NCBI RefSeq assembly: GCF_001403615.1
Contig: NZ_LN879456.1
Coordinates: forward strand, 1,116,001 to 1,180,000
Source: Desnuesiella massiliensis
Lineage (GTDB): Bacteria > Bacillota > Clostridia > Clostridiales > Clostridiaceae
Length of the DNA: 64,000 nucleotides
Direction of reading: 5' to 3'
Shown in pieces: positions 17,062 to 26,383 of the stretch (positions are counted from its first letter, which is position 1; every line of letters starts with the position of its first letter). The position numbers and the translations under genes are program-made. Below the pieces are notes generated by a model. It had not been told where the DNA came from, did not search any database, and was given only the letters and a program-made list of their open reading frames with translations.

Positions 17062-17457
17062 TTAATTTAATAGTTTGTCTATATCTATAAGTGTAACTAT
17101 TCTATCTTTGAAATTAATGACTCCTTTAATATACCCTTTTCTTCTTTCATCATCAATTCTCTCTATTAAGTTCTCTTCTATTTCAAGCACTTCATCTACT
17201 TGATCTACCGTGATACCTACTTGTTCCTCATTCATATTAAGGATGATTATATTAGTTTGGTTTATGTCTTTTGGAAGATCTAAAAGCAAATTAATATCTA
17301 GTAAGGATATTATGCTTCCTCTTAAATTAATCAATCCTTTAATGTGACTGGGTGCCTTCGGAACCTTGGTGATTTCCATCATATCGTTTATTCCTTGAAC
17401 CTTTGCAGTTTCTACTGCAAATTGTTCATCATTTAATTTAAAAATCACTATTTGCAT
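17062..17457 (-). CDS. cheW: Chemotaxis adaptor CheW (copy 1, fliM-proximal)
   Basis: CheW links receptors to CheA. The 131-aa single CheW domain shows QIVIFKLNDEQFAVETAKV, KAPSHIKGLINLRGSIISLLD and the closing KGVINFKDRIVTLIDIDKLL, which cover the two beta-barrel halves. It lies between cheY and fliM in the same operon. A second CheW gene lies at 22899-23345, so the locus has two adaptors, possibly for different receptor sets; which one pairs with CheA P5 here cannot be told. Confidence 0.95.
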   Translation of the reverse strand: MQIVIFKLNDEQFAVETAKVQGINDMMEITKVPKAPSHIKGLINLRGSIISLLDINLLLDLPKDINQTNIIILNMNEEQVGITVDQVDEVLEIEENLIERIDDERRKGYIKGVINFKDRIVTLIDIDKLLN

Positions 17458-17471
17458 TTATAAAGCCCCCT

Positions 17472-17831
17472 TTAGCCTAAAGCTTTTTTTATGGCTTCTA
17501 ACACTCTATCAGCCTGGAAAGGCTTAACTATAAAGTCTCTTGCTCCTGCTCTTATAGCATCCATAACCATGGTTTGTTGTCCCATAGCACTACACATTAT
17601 CACCTTTGCAGCTGGATCAAAAGCTTTTATCTGTTTTACAGCCTCTATTCCATCCATATCAGGCATAGTTATATCCATAGTTACTATATCTGGTTTATCC
17701 TTTTTATACATTTCCACTGCTTTAATTCCATTGCTGGCTTCACCCACTACCTCGAAACCATTTTTCTCTAAAATATCCTTAATCATCATTCTCATAAAAG
17801 CAGCATCATCAACAATTAACACTCTAGCCAT
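17472..17831 (-). CDS. cheY: Chemotaxis response regulator CheY
   Basis: CheY is the single-domain receiver that carries the phosphoryl group from CheA to the switch. The 119-aa sequence has VDDAAF (acidic pair), the phospho-acceptor in VTMDITMPDMDG, the Thr/Ser in MCSAMGQ and the Lys in FIVKPFQ. All catalytic positions are present. The gene lies between cheC (17 nt upstream) and cheW, and the nearby CheC and FliY are its likely phosphatases. Confidence 0.97.
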   Translation of the reverse strand: MARVLIVDDAAFMRMMIKDILEKNGFEVVGEASNGIKAVEMYKKDKPDIVTMDITMPDMDGIEAVKQIKAFDPAAKVIMCSAMGQQTMVMDAIRAGARDFIVKPFQADRVLEAIKKALG

Positions 17832-17848
17832 CTTTCATACCTCCAACT

Positions 17849-18454
17849 TTAAATTACTCCTAGTGTATTAAGTATTTTTTCTAAAGATCCAGGCATTGGC
17901 ACATAGTAAAAGTGCCCTCCTATTTTCTTATTTTCATCGTCATTAATAAACATTGTTTCTATATCAAGGACAGAATCATCGAACTGCCCTGATTCAATAA
18001 AGGTTGTGGATAATATGGCTCCTAGCATATCATAAGCCATAGCGGGAACTGAAGGCATTATAACTAAGTTAGTAAATTTAGCTATAGCATTCATATAAGA
18101 TCCTGAAATGATATTTCCTATTTCACACAATACTGAGCTTCCTAGCTCTCCAAATTCTTCATCTCGCATTCCCGTCAAAGATTCTATTATATTTAAGGCC
18201 ACCTCTTTTTCAAAAACAAATAATATATTTCCTGGAGTGTCCCCTAGTACCCTAACTATTACTCCTATAGCAATATCTTCTGCACCTATGCGAGAAAAAA
18301 CATCACTAAAGGGAACTATATTTACTGCTGGTACTGTCATGTCTACCTTTCTATTCAGTAATTGAGATAGAGCCGTAGCCGCATTCCCCGCTCCAATATT
18401 ACCTACTTCCCTTAATGCATCTAACTGCAATGCATTAAACTCTTGATAACTCAT
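17849..18454 (-). CDS. cheC: CheY-P phosphatase CheC
   Basis: CheC dephosphorylates CheY-P and binds CheD. The two helical active-site motifs are visible: LREVGNIGAGNAATALSQ near residue 15 and LCEIGNIISGSYMNA near residue 113. Both contain the ExxN pair. About 201 aa is typical. I chose the ATG at 18454 because AAGGAGG lies 6 nt upstream; the preceding in-frame ATG touches the SD. It lies between cheA and cheY, with CheD encoded in the same operon, so the CheC-CheD adaptation system is complete. Confidence 0.95.
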   Translation of the reverse strand: MSYQEFNALQLDALREVGNIGAGNAATALSQLLNRKVDMTVPAVNIVPFSDVFSRIGAEDIAIGVIVRVLGDTPGNILFVFEKEVALNIIESLTGMRDEEFGELGSSVLCEIGNIISGSYMNAIAKFTNLVIMPSVPAMAYDMLGAILSTTFIESGQFDDSVLDIETMFINDDENKKIGGHFYYVPMPGSLEKILNTLGVI

Positions 18455-18470
18455 CTTCATCCTCCTTACA

Positions 18471-20531
18471 CTATATTAAGGCTGCCACATCAAGTATAAG
18501 TGTAACCAATCCATCTCCTAGGATAGTAGCTCCTATATATTCTTTTAACCCTTGTAGTGTCTTTCCTAGAGGCTTAATTACTATCTCTTGCTGTCCTAGT
18601 AAAGTATCTACTAATAGACCTACAGTTTTTTCTCCTACCTTTACTATCACTATAAAGTTTTTGTCTTGAGATGATTTTTCTATTCCTATTTTTTCATTGA
18701 CTCTAACTAATGGAATCACATTTCCTCTATAGATAATAACTTCTTTATTATTAGTTTTCTTTATTAAATCTTCCTTATAATCTATTACTCTATCAATATA
18801 TCCTAAAGATATAGCCATGGTCTCTGTTCCTACTTTAACTAGTAAAGCTTGAATTATTTGAAGTGTTAAAGGCAATTTAATTATAAAGGTAGAGCCTTTA
18901 CCTATTTCGCTTATTACATCTACGGTACCGCCAAGAGCAGAGATCTTTGTCTTAACTACATCCATGCCCACTCCTCTACCTGATATATCTGTAACTTGCT
19001 CATTAGTACTAAAGCCTTGTCCAAAAATTAAGTTCTTTATATCATTTTCGCTCATGCCTTCAGTATTAATTCCAATTTTTTCAGCTTTAGCCCTTACTTT
19101 ATCAACATCAATGCCTTTACCGTCATCTTCTACTTTAATTACAGCTTTCGTACCTTCTTGGTAAGCGATAAGTTTAATTTTCCCCACTGGAGATTTACCA
19201 TTTGCTATTCTGTCTTCTCGTGATTCTATACCATGGTCTGCCGCATTTCTTATAAGATGAATAAGTGGCTCTCCTATTTCGTCAATAACAGTTCTATCTA
19301 ATTCAGTGTCTTGACCTTGAATGATAAACTCCATCTCTTTATCTAATTCTACAGATAAATCCCTTATCATTCTTGGGAATCTATTAAATACTACGTCTAA
19401 AGGAAGCATTCTTATTTTCATAACCAAATCTTGAAGATCAGAAGTAGTTCTCGCTACCTGCTCTAAGGTTTCATTTAAATCATTAAGCTTATGGTTACCA
19501 CTTATTTGCTCTAATCTAGTTCTATGAATAACCAGCTCTGAAACCATGTTCATAAATTTATCCAATCTTTCTAAATCTACTCTTACAGACTGATGAGATT
19601 TTTTATGAGTAGTAGAAGCCTCTTTTTCCTTATTAGCGCTTACTTTTTCTCTTTTACTTTCATTAACTTTATTTTCTTCTTTAGTAAAGTTTTCAATAGT
19701 TTTTTCCTTTATCTCTTCTTTTATTACTTTTACATTGTTATCTTCAATGCTCTTTAATTTTTCATTGGTTAACTCGATTTTAGATATATATACCTTATCT
19801 ACCTCTGAAATATTAATTATTAAATCCTTAGTATATTCTTGTGACTTTGTAGTTAAATAAACTAGAGAAATTTCTAAATCAAAATTTTCATTCTCTAACT
19901 CTTCAGCCCCAGGTAAGGATTTTATAATCTCTCCATTTTCTTCGAGGCTCTTAAATATCAAAAATGCTCTGGCAGATTTTAATAATGTATTTTCGCTTAA
20001 TGTAATTTTTATCTCATAGGAGTCAAAGCCTCTATCTTTAGCTTGCTTTATAATATTTATATCATATTCATTTAATTGCATTCTATCTTTTAGTGCTTCA
20101 GCATCTCCATCGGATTCTTCCTTTTCTTCATGAACTTGTTCTTCTTCATCTTGAACCTTTGCTATAGACTCTAATTGCTCAATTATACTTTCAATAGACA
20201 CAACTTCTTCTGTTCCTTCTGATATGATATTAACCATTTGCTCTAAAGTATCTAGGCATTCAAATAATACAGTTACCACCCTTTGAGTAACCTTTAATTC
20301 GCCCTCTCTAAATTTTGATAATACATCCTCCATCTTATGAGTTAACTCAGCCATATGTGTAAATCCCATAGTTGCAGCCATACCTTTAATAGTATGAGCA
20401 ACTCTAAAAATTTCATTTAACTTATCTATATCATCTGGCTGTTGTTCAAGTTGGAGTAAGGATTCATTTAATGTTTGCAAATTATCCATAGATTCCTCTA
20501 AAAACATGGATAAATACTGTAGTGTATCCAT
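18471..20531 (-). CDS. cheA: Chemotaxis histidine kinase CheA
   Basis: CheA autophosphorylates and passes the phosphate to CheY and CheB. Domain order: P1 HPt with VAHTIKGMAATMGF (His near residue 48), a P2 CheY-docking region about 150-260, a Lys/Glu-rich linker, P3 dimerisation with LDKFMNMVSELVIHRTRL, P4 ATPase with LIRNAADHGIE, DDGKGID and SGRGVGMDVVK, and the P5 CheW-like end. 686 aa is normal. The start ATG at 20531 has AGGAGGTATATTT upstream. It lies between cheR and cheC. Confidence 0.97.
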   Translation of the reverse strand: MDTLQYLSMFLEESMDNLQTLNESLLQLEQQPDDIDKLNEIFRVAHTIKGMAATMGFTHMAELTHKMEDVLSKFREGELKVTQRVVTVLFECLDTLEQMVNIISEGTEEVVSIESIIEQLESIAKVQDEEEQVHEEKEESDGDAEALKDRMQLNEYDINIIKQAKDRGFDSYEIKITLSENTLLKSARAFLIFKSLEENGEIIKSLPGAEELENENFDLEISLVYLTTKSQEYTKDLIINISEVDKVYISKIELTNEKLKSIEDNNVKVIKEEIKEKTIENFTKEENKVNESKREKVSANKEKEASTTHKKSHQSVRVDLERLDKFMNMVSELVIHRTRLEQISGNHKLNDLNETLEQVARTTSDLQDLVMKIRMLPLDVVFNRFPRMIRDLSVELDKEMEFIIQGQDTELDRTVIDEIGEPLIHLIRNAADHGIESREDRIANGKSPVGKIKLIAYQEGTKAVIKVEDDGKGIDVDKVRAKAEKIGINTEGMSENDIKNLIFGQGFSTNEQVTDISGRGVGMDVVKTKISALGGTVDVISEIGKGSTFIIKLPLTLQIIQALLVKVGTETMAISLGYIDRVIDYKEDLIKKTNNKEVIIYRGNVIPLVRVNEKIGIEKSSQDKNFIVIVKVGEKTVGLLVDTLLGQQEIVIKPLGKTLQGLKEYIGATILGDGLVTLILDVAALI

Positions 20532-20543
20532 AAATATACCTCC

Positions 20544-21311
20544 TTATAGCTTCTTATAAATAAAAGTTGAAGCTTTTTCAAATCCAAAGTCTCTATAGTT
20601 ATAAATGCTTTCTGTGGCACCTACAAATAGTAAGCCGCCTTTTTTTAAAGAAGAACTGAACTTTTTATATATTTCGTTTTTTACATCCTGATTAAAATAT
20701 ATTACTACATTTCTACATACAATTAAATCAAAATTATTTTCATACTTTTCTAAGATCAAATCATGTTTTTTGAAAGTAACCATATTTTTTATTTTACTGT
20801 CAATTATGTATTTATCCCCTATAATTTTAAAATATTTATCCATGTATTCCTTTTTAGCATTTTTCACCTCTGAATAAACATATTCACCCTTCTTAGCCTT
20901 TTCTAATATAGTACTATCTATATCCGTGGCTAGAATTGTGTGTCTTGACATTGGTGATATACTGTCTAGTATCATGGCTATGGAATAGGGTTCTGCTCCT
21001 ATGGAGCAAGCAGCACTCCAAATCTTTAAGTTTTTGTTATAAGGTAATAACTCTGATTGAAGCTTGCCTTTTAAATCATCAAAAATTTCAGGATTTCTAA
21101 AAAACTCAGTTACATTTATAGTTATAAAATCTAAAAACTTCTGTCTTTGATTAGGATCCTTTTTTAAAAGAGCAATATATTCATCTACAGTATTTACTCC
21201 TACTCTAGACATCAAACTTAAAATCCTTCTATGAAGTTGATTAGATTTATATGCGGATAAATTTATACCAAATTCTTTTAAAACCCACTGTTCAAATTGA
21301 ATTAAGTCCAT
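20544..21311 (-). CDS. cheR: Chemotaxis methyltransferase CheR
   Basis: CheR methylates receptor glutamates using S-adenosylmethionine. The 255-aa protein has an all-helical N-terminal domain (to about residue 75) with KFLDFITINVTEFFRNPEIF. The SAM-binding fold follows with IWSAACSIGAEPYSIAM and LIVCRNVVIYFN, and the end is VGATES. It is 2 nt from cheB, its antagonist. All recognised motifs are present and length is normal. Confidence 0.96.
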   Translation of the reverse strand: MDLIQFEQWVLKEFGINLSAYKSNQLHRRILSLMSRVGVNTVDEYIALLKKDPNQRQKFLDFITINVTEFFRNPEIFDDLKGKLQSELLPYNKNLKIWSAACSIGAEPYSIAMILDSISPMSRHTILATDIDSTILEKAKKGEYVYSEVKNAKKEYMDKYFKIIGDKYIIDSKIKNMVTFKKHDLILEKYENNFDLIVCRNVVIYFNQDVKNEIYKKFSSSLKKGGLLFVGATESIYNYRDFGFEKASTFIYKKL

Positions 21312-21313
21312 AT

Positions 21314-22384
21314 TTACCTCCTACTTCCCACTAACGTCTTCACAATTTCGATAGGAATCTGATCTATGGGAAGTACAGTATCTACCATCCCAGTTTCAAA
21401 AGTAGCTTTTGGCATTCCATATATGGTACAGGTGGATTGGTCCTCAGATAGGGTATATCCCCCAGCCTTCTTAACCTCTACAGTACCATTAGCCCCATCT
21501 CTTCCCATACCTGTTAATACAACACTCATTAAATTAGCACCATAAACTTTTACTGCGGAGGAGAATAACTTATCTACTGCTGGTCTTACCCCCCAAAGGG
21601 TTGGCTCGGTATTTAAGTGTATTTTTTTATCCATACCTATCTCCATATGGTATCCACCAGGAGCTATATAAACTACATCATTTTGTATCATATCTCCTTC
21701 TTTCGCTTCTACTACTTTAATATCACTATTATTATTTAATCTATCTGCAAAGGCTTTTGTAAAACCTGCAGGCATATGCTGAACAATAAAAATAGGTACT
21801 CCTAAATTAGCAGGTAAAGCCGTTATTACTGTGTATAGCGCCTTAGGCCCCCCTGTAGAAGCTCCTATAACCACAGCTTCTATCTTTGAAGCATGAGTAC
21901 TCCTAACTGCTTTAGGTGTTTCTCTACTAGTTATGGACACTTCTTTTCTTGCTTTTATATTACTATTATCCTTACTTCTATTTCTTGCAGAAGCTAATCT
22001 TATTTTTTGAACTAGATCATCTTTTACTTTATTAATGTCTAATGATATAGTTCCTGAAGGTTTTGGTATAAAATCAAAAGCTCCAGCTTCTAAGCATTCC
22101 ATAGTCAGCTCGGTTCCTTTTGTAGAAATGCTGCTAAGCATTATTACTGGTATATCTATGTTTCGCTTTTTCAGCTCTTTTAATGCTGATATACCATCCA
22201 TTTTTGGCATCTCAACATCTAAGGTTATAGCATCCGGTGACATTTTTTCTAATTTAGAGAATAGGTCCTCTCCATTTCTGGCCGTGTCCAATACCTCCAT
22301 ATCCTCTTCTTCATTTATCATATCTGATACGACTTTTCGCATCAAAGCTGAATCATCTACTACTATAACTTTAATTTTTTTCAA
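21314..22384 (-). CDS. cheB: Chemotaxis methylesterase/deamidase CheB
   Basis: CheB removes receptor methyl groups when phosphorylated. The N-terminal receiver (about 1-120) has VVDDSAL, the Asp in AITLDVEMPKMDG, and a Lys in FIPKPSG. The C-terminal esterase has the Ser in VVIGASTGGPKA (about residue 172), the His in IVQHMPAGFTKAF, and the Asp in TGMGRDGANG. The catalytic triad is therefore intact. 356 aa is typical. It is flanked by cheD and cheR. Confidence 0.97.
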   Translation of the reverse strand: MKKIKVIVVDDSALMRKVVSDMINEEEDMEVLDTARNGEDLFSKLEKMSPDAITLDVEMPKMDGISALKELKKRNIDIPVIMLSSISTKGTELTMECLEAGAFDFIPKPSGTISLDINKVKDDLVQKIRLASARNRSKDNSNIKARKEVSITSRETPKAVRSTHASKIEAVVIGASTGGPKALYTVITALPANLGVPIFIVQHMPAGFTKAFADRLNNNSDIKVVEAKEGDMIQNDVVYIAPGGYHMEIGMDKKIHLNTEPTLWGVRPAVDKLFSSAVKVYGANLMSVVLTGMGRDGANGTVEVKKAGGYTLSEDQSTCTIYGMPKATFETGMVDTVLPIDQIPIEIVKTLVGSRR

Positions 22385-22397
22385 GTTATCAACTCCA

Positions 22398-22886
22398 TCA
22401 TATTTCTTTAACGCCTAATCCTACAGTCTTTATTTGAACTACTCCATTTGATGTATCAAAAATCATGGTTCTACCCTTATTTCCCCCTATATCTTCACTT
22501 AATATAGGTATAGATAACTTATCCAACGCTTGTTTCACAGCTATACCATTTCTATTTCCTATGTCCATAATCATATTCTTATCTGAAAAGTTAAACATAG
22601 AAGCTCCTCCAGCAATTTTTGCCTTTATATTTCTTCTATGGCATCCCTGCTTTTCCATTTTTTCCAACAGAACAGGAAGTGCTAAATCCGCAAATTTAAA
22701 AGGATTTGTGACATTTGAAAACTGAGTACTATCAGGAAGCATTATATGGGCTAGTCCTCCAAAACCATATACTTTATCATAAAAAGCTATACCTATACAA
22801 GAGCCTAACCCTACAGTAATTAATTTTCCCGGAGAACTCACTATATTTAAATCTGCAATACCTACTCTTACCTCTTTTATCTCCAT
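22398..22886 (-). CDS. cheD: Chemoreceptor glutamine deamidase CheD
   Basis: CheD deamidates receptor glutamines and stimulates CheC. The catalytic Cys lies in LGSCIGIAFYD near residue 30, with the His in GGLAHIMLPDS and the Thr in KAKIAGGASMF-type surroundings. 162 aa is typical. The chosen ATG (22886) follows AGGTGCTGCTT; an in-frame GTG at 22895 is part of that SD. It lies between the second cheW and cheB. Confidence 0.95.
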   Translation of the reverse strand: MEIKEVRVGIADLNIVSSPGKLITVGLGSCIGIAFYDKVYGFGGLAHIMLPDSTQFSNVTNPFKFADLALPVLLEKMEKQGCHRRNIKAKIAGGASMFNFSDKNMIMDIGNRNGIAVKQALDKLSIPILSEDIGGNKGRTMIFDTSNGVVQIKTVGLGVKEI

Positions 22887-22898
22887 AAGCAGCACCTA

Positions 22899-23345
22899 TT
22901 AACTTATCATTTCTTTTTCTTCGTCTGTTAATATGCTTCCTAGATTTAAGAATATGATTATTTTTTTATCTATTTTTATAAGCCCTTTAATATATCTTCT
23001 TGATATAGGGGCCGCAATTTCTGGTGGATTTTCAATATTGCTTAATTTTACATCTCTAACCTCTGATACCACATCAACGATCATTCCTATTTTAGTTTTT
23101 CCTTGCTTTACAACTATTACTTTAGAATCTTGTTTTTCAGGCGAAGGAAGATTAAATCTCTTAGATAAACTAATTATGGGCAAAATATTTCCTTCATAGT
23201 TTATTACCCCTTCTACAAAATCTGGAGAATCGGGTAATACTGTAGTTTGCTCATAGCCAAGTATTCTTTCTACCTCCATAATGTCTGTAGCATAAAACTC
23301 TCCATTTAAGTTAAATACCAATACTTTTATTTCTTTGTCATTCAT
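22899..23345 (-). CDS. cheW: Chemotaxis adaptor CheW (copy 2, fapA-proximal)
   Basis: This is a single CheW domain of 148 aa: VLVFNLNGEFYATDIMEVERIL, here cited as the start of strand 1 to helix 1, then DFVEGVINYEGNILPIISL and the closing KGLIKIDKKIIIFLNL. It differs clearly from copy 1, including a longer loop with PSPEKQDSK. It is the second gene of the operon after fapA. Two CheW genes in one operon suggest receptor-specific coupling, but this is inference. Confidence 0.93.
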   Translation of the reverse strand: MNDKEIKVLVFNLNGEFYATDIMEVERILGYEQTTVLPDSPDFVEGVINYEGNILPIISLSKRFNLPSPEKQDSKVIVVKQGKTKIGMIVDVVSEVRDVKLSNIENPPEIAAPISRRYIKGLIKIDKKIIIFLNLGSILTDEEKEMIS

Positions 23346-23357
23346 AGTATACTCCTC

Positions 23358-25298
23358 CTACAATAATAGTTTGTCAACCATTAGATCGCCAGATTCATGA
23401 ATATATACATGTATATTCTTACTAGGGTTTTCCAGCAAGTATTCTCTTCCTCCTACTGCAAATATAGTGTTTTGAAAAGCCACATCTGCCCAGATATGAC
23501 CTTTAGCTCCTACCATAAGTTTAGTAGTAACTCCTCCAGAACTTCCAACAGTTTTACATCTTATTTCACTATTTGCCTTTATAGTTCCACCTCTTGCTAT
23601 GGTCTTATCGCTATTAAAATAAACACTCTTGTTTGCTATTATATTAGATACATACATACCCTTTCCAGTAAATATAATATCTCCAGAACTCTGTATAGTG
23701 GAATCCTGACAATAAGATATATTTACAGTTACCGGTATACTTAAAGCATTTCTCATATTTTCACTTTTCATGCTTAGTAAGGATATGATATCATCTATCT
23801 CTCCAAAATGCTTTATTTTTAAAGGAGCTAACCCTACAAGCTTATCTTTTATAGCTATTACCACTTCATTGTCTTCACTACTATCCAATAAATTATCCCT
23901 TATAATATTAATACATAATTTAGAAATTACTTTAAATTTATTTTCTATAAGAGCTTTTACTATCTCTCCATCAGAAGCATTCTTACCTAAAAGGTTAAAT
24001 CTTTTTATTTCTACAACAGTATCCATCAAAAGCTTTAGCTGCTTCTTAAGTTCTTCTAAATTATTCAAGTGTTGAAGCTTAAAAACATCCTCTCCTCCAC
24101 CAAAAATCTTAGATAAAATAACATTACCCTTAATGGTTATATCTCCCTTACCCATAACTTCTGAGGATTCTACATTTTTATCAATAACAATGGCATTTCC
24201 AGCTTCAATCTTCATGCCTTGTTTTACATCTCCATGAATCAATACATCTCCTAAGAATTTCACATTACCACTTTTCATATCTACATCTGCATTGATTTCA
24301 TGCACTGGATTTACTATAAAAACCCCGTTTTTCACTGAAGGTTTACCCTCAATGGTTGCATATACCTTATTGTCTTCTCTTATTTCTGTTCCATTGCCAG
24401 CTTTTAATGTAATTTTCTTAGAAAGCTTATGTTTTTGGATTTCCCCTCTTATATTTATGCCATCATTACCTGGTTTACCATCAATCTTAACAGCTAGTAA
24501 GTCTCCTGGTCTTACAGTTTCTATAGCGCTTAGATTTCTATAATCGATTTTCCCTTTTTTATCTTCCTTTAATTGCATCATTCCAGAGGCATTAAATTTA
24601 ATATCTAAGATCTCAGGTTCCTCATCAATAGCTTGTACACCTTCCGCTATGATCATCTCATTGATATCTCTTTCTATAGTGCATTTTATAAGATTAGTCT
24701 CTACAATACCATAGGTAATACCCACCTTAGACAATTCATTTCTTATATCTGATAGCGTATATAGTGGAGGATACTCCTCCTCCACTATTTCAAGGCTTAA
24801 AGATGCATGATTAGACTCTTTTAAATCTTTTAGCTTATATTTACACTTAGCAATATATTCTATATTAATAACTGCCTTCATTCTATCTGGAGTAATATTA
24901 ATATTTAAAATTCGCTTTGCTTCTTCTTCTTTAAATCTTACTTCAATTTGGCTTTCTTCAAATACTGATGTTTTGTTTTCAATAGCTTTTTCATTTACAA
25001 TTATATAAATATTATTAGAAGGTGTAATAGTAGCAGGACTCCCCCCGTCCTTTGGATTTTTCACAACTAATTTCCCTTCTACTACAGCTATAGTTCCATG
25101 CTGGCTCTGTACTTCTTGCACAGCCGCCTCCTTAGGTTCATCCTTTATGTAAACTTCAATACTGGCAGATTTTTTAAATAAACCCTTCTTTTCCTCTATA
25201 ACCTTATATTCTAATAGATTCATAGGAACATTAAGTTCTTGTGATGCCATTTCTAAACATTTTTCTACAGTACTAGAATTATAGATTTTACCCTCCAT
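23358..25298 (-). CDS. fapA: FapA / DUF342 family polymerising protein
   Basis: This large DUF342 protein (646 aa) is first in the che-fli operon. The N-terminal part (about 1-55) resembles a Jag-N domain: ELNVPMNLLEYKVIEEKKG and KGLFKKSASIEVYIKD. The rest contains the FapA core with GDLLAVKIDGKPGNDG and KLMVGAKGHIWADVAFQN, rich in Gly/Asp beta-helix-like turns. In several Clostridia and Gram-negatives DUF342 genes lie by flagellar or stator operons; the precise role is unclear. It is the first gene after the SigD promoter at 25437-25463. Confidence 0.8.
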   Translation of the reverse strand: MEGKIYNSSTVEKCLEMASQELNVPMNLLEYKVIEEKKGLFKKSASIEVYIKDEPKEAAVQEVQSQHGTIAVVEGKLVVKNPKDGGSPATITPSNNIYIIVNEKAIENKTSVFEESQIEVRFKEEEAKRILNINITPDRMKAVINIEYIAKCKYKLKDLKESNHASLSLEIVEEEYPPLYTLSDIRNELSKVGITYGIVETNLIKCTIERDINEMIIAEGVQAIDEEPEILDIKFNASGMMQLKEDKKGKIDYRNLSAIETVRPGDLLAVKIDGKPGNDGINIRGEIQKHKLSKKITLKAGNGTEIREDNKVYATIEGKPSVKNGVFIVNPVHEINADVDMKSGNVKFLGDVLIHGDVKQGMKIEAGNAIVIDKNVESSEVMGKGDITIKGNVILSKIFGGGEDVFKLQHLNNLEELKKQLKLLMDTVVEIKRFNLLGKNASDGEIVKALIENKFKVISKLCINIIRDNLLDSSEDNEVVIAIKDKLVGLAPLKIKHFGEIDDIISLLSMKSENMRNALSIPVTVNISYCQDSTIQSSGDIIFTGKGMYVSNIIANKSVYFNSDKTIARGGTIKANSEIRCKTVGSSGGVTTKLMVGAKGHIWADVAFQNTIFAVGGREYLLENPSKNIHVYIHESGDLMVDKLLL

Positions 25299-25436
25299 AC
25301 CTTTTACTCTCCCTAAATTTAATAAAATTCATTTATACTAATTAAGGTTTATATTACTATTCAACCCATACTATTCAATTAAAGTATATCATAAATTCTG
25401 ATTTTTTTTAATTATTTTTGTTTTTTTACTCCTAAT

Positions 25437-25463
25437 TTATCGTAAATTTTTGCTAATACTTTA
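25437..25463 (-). promoter_or_regulatory. SigD promoter of fapA-che-fliMY operon
   Basis: The minus strand reads TAAA, 15 nt, TACGATAA. It matches the sigma-28 consensus and the three other sites in the window. The transcript would start near 25430, about 130 nt before the fapA ATG. Confidence 0.8.
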
Positions 25464-25546
25464 TAAAATATTATATAATACTATTTAATATTTTATTTAA
25501 TTACGGATTAATATTGACATTTTTAATTTATATTAAACATTTTATG

Positions 25547-26377
25547 CTATTTATAGCTTTTAATATAATTATATATAAAGTCATCGTATTTTTTCATAAT
25601 TAATGATATTATATCATTTTTTGGTGAATTATAAATATAATTATTAACTTTACATATAGGAAGCACCTTAGGTGAAGTACCGGAGATGAATAATCCATCT
25701 AATTGTGCTATTTCATCATCCTTTACTCTTCTTTCTATAACTTCCACTCCATTTTCCACACATAATTTTATTATAACTTCTCTGGTTATACCTGGAAGGA
25801 CTTTTTCTACAGGGGATGTGATTAATGCATTACCTTTCACCATAAAAATATTGGACCTGCTTCCTTCAGTTACATATCCTTCCCTATCCACTAATATAGC
25901 CTCATAGGCCTTATTTTCTTTTATAACCTTATTTACTTCTTCTCTAAAATTATTATTTATGATTTTAGCATTAGGATTTTCTCTTTCACCATAATATAAA
26001 ACCGTGGAAACTCCATCTTCATATTCTTCTTTTGAGGGGTAGGAATGACTAATATAATAATAAGTATCTATAATTTTTTCATTATCTACATTAAATATAA
26101 TTTTAATATTGCCTTCTTTATTATTATTTAGCTTAATTAACTTATTTATATTATTTTTCACCTCTTCAAAACTTACTGCATTTTCTCTATTTAAAAGCTT
26201 TAATGAATTGTTTAATCGCTTAATATGAGCCTCAAAGAACAATGGTACATTTTCTATAATTCTTATGACCTCATATATATTAGTACTGCCAAATACCTTA
26301 TGCTGTTCAAAGTCTGAAATCTCATAAGAAATGCCTTCCTGTATAAAAAAATTATTTATGCATTCCAAAACACTCAC
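25547..26377 (-). CDS. Aminotransferase class IV (PLP-dependent)
   Basis: This is a fold-type IV PLP enzyme, in the group with branched-chain aminotransferase, D-amino acid aminotransferase and aminodeoxychorismate lyase. The 276-aa length suits the last two. The candidate PLP lysine is in NAKIINNNFRE (about residue 145), and TEGSRSNIFMV has the conserved Glu. VLPGITREVI and SGTSPKVLPI are family motifs. It is preceded by the HAD phosphatase with 6 nt between. Substrate cannot be assigned from the sequence. Confidence 0.85.
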   Translation of the reverse strand: MSVLECINNFFIQEGISYEISDFEQHKVFGSTNIYEVIRIIENVPLFFEAHIKRLNNSLKLLNRENAVSFEEVKNNINKLIKLNNNKEGNIKIIFNVDNEKIIDTYYYISHSYPSKEEYEDGVSTVLYYGERENPNAKIINNNFREEVNKVIKENKAYEAILVDREGYVTEGSRSNIFMVKGNALITSPVEKVLPGITREVIIKLCVENGVEVIERRVKDDEIAQLDGLFISGTSPKVLPICKVNNYIYNSPKNDIISLIMKKYDDFIYNYIKSYK

Positions 26378-26383
26378 TTCCTT

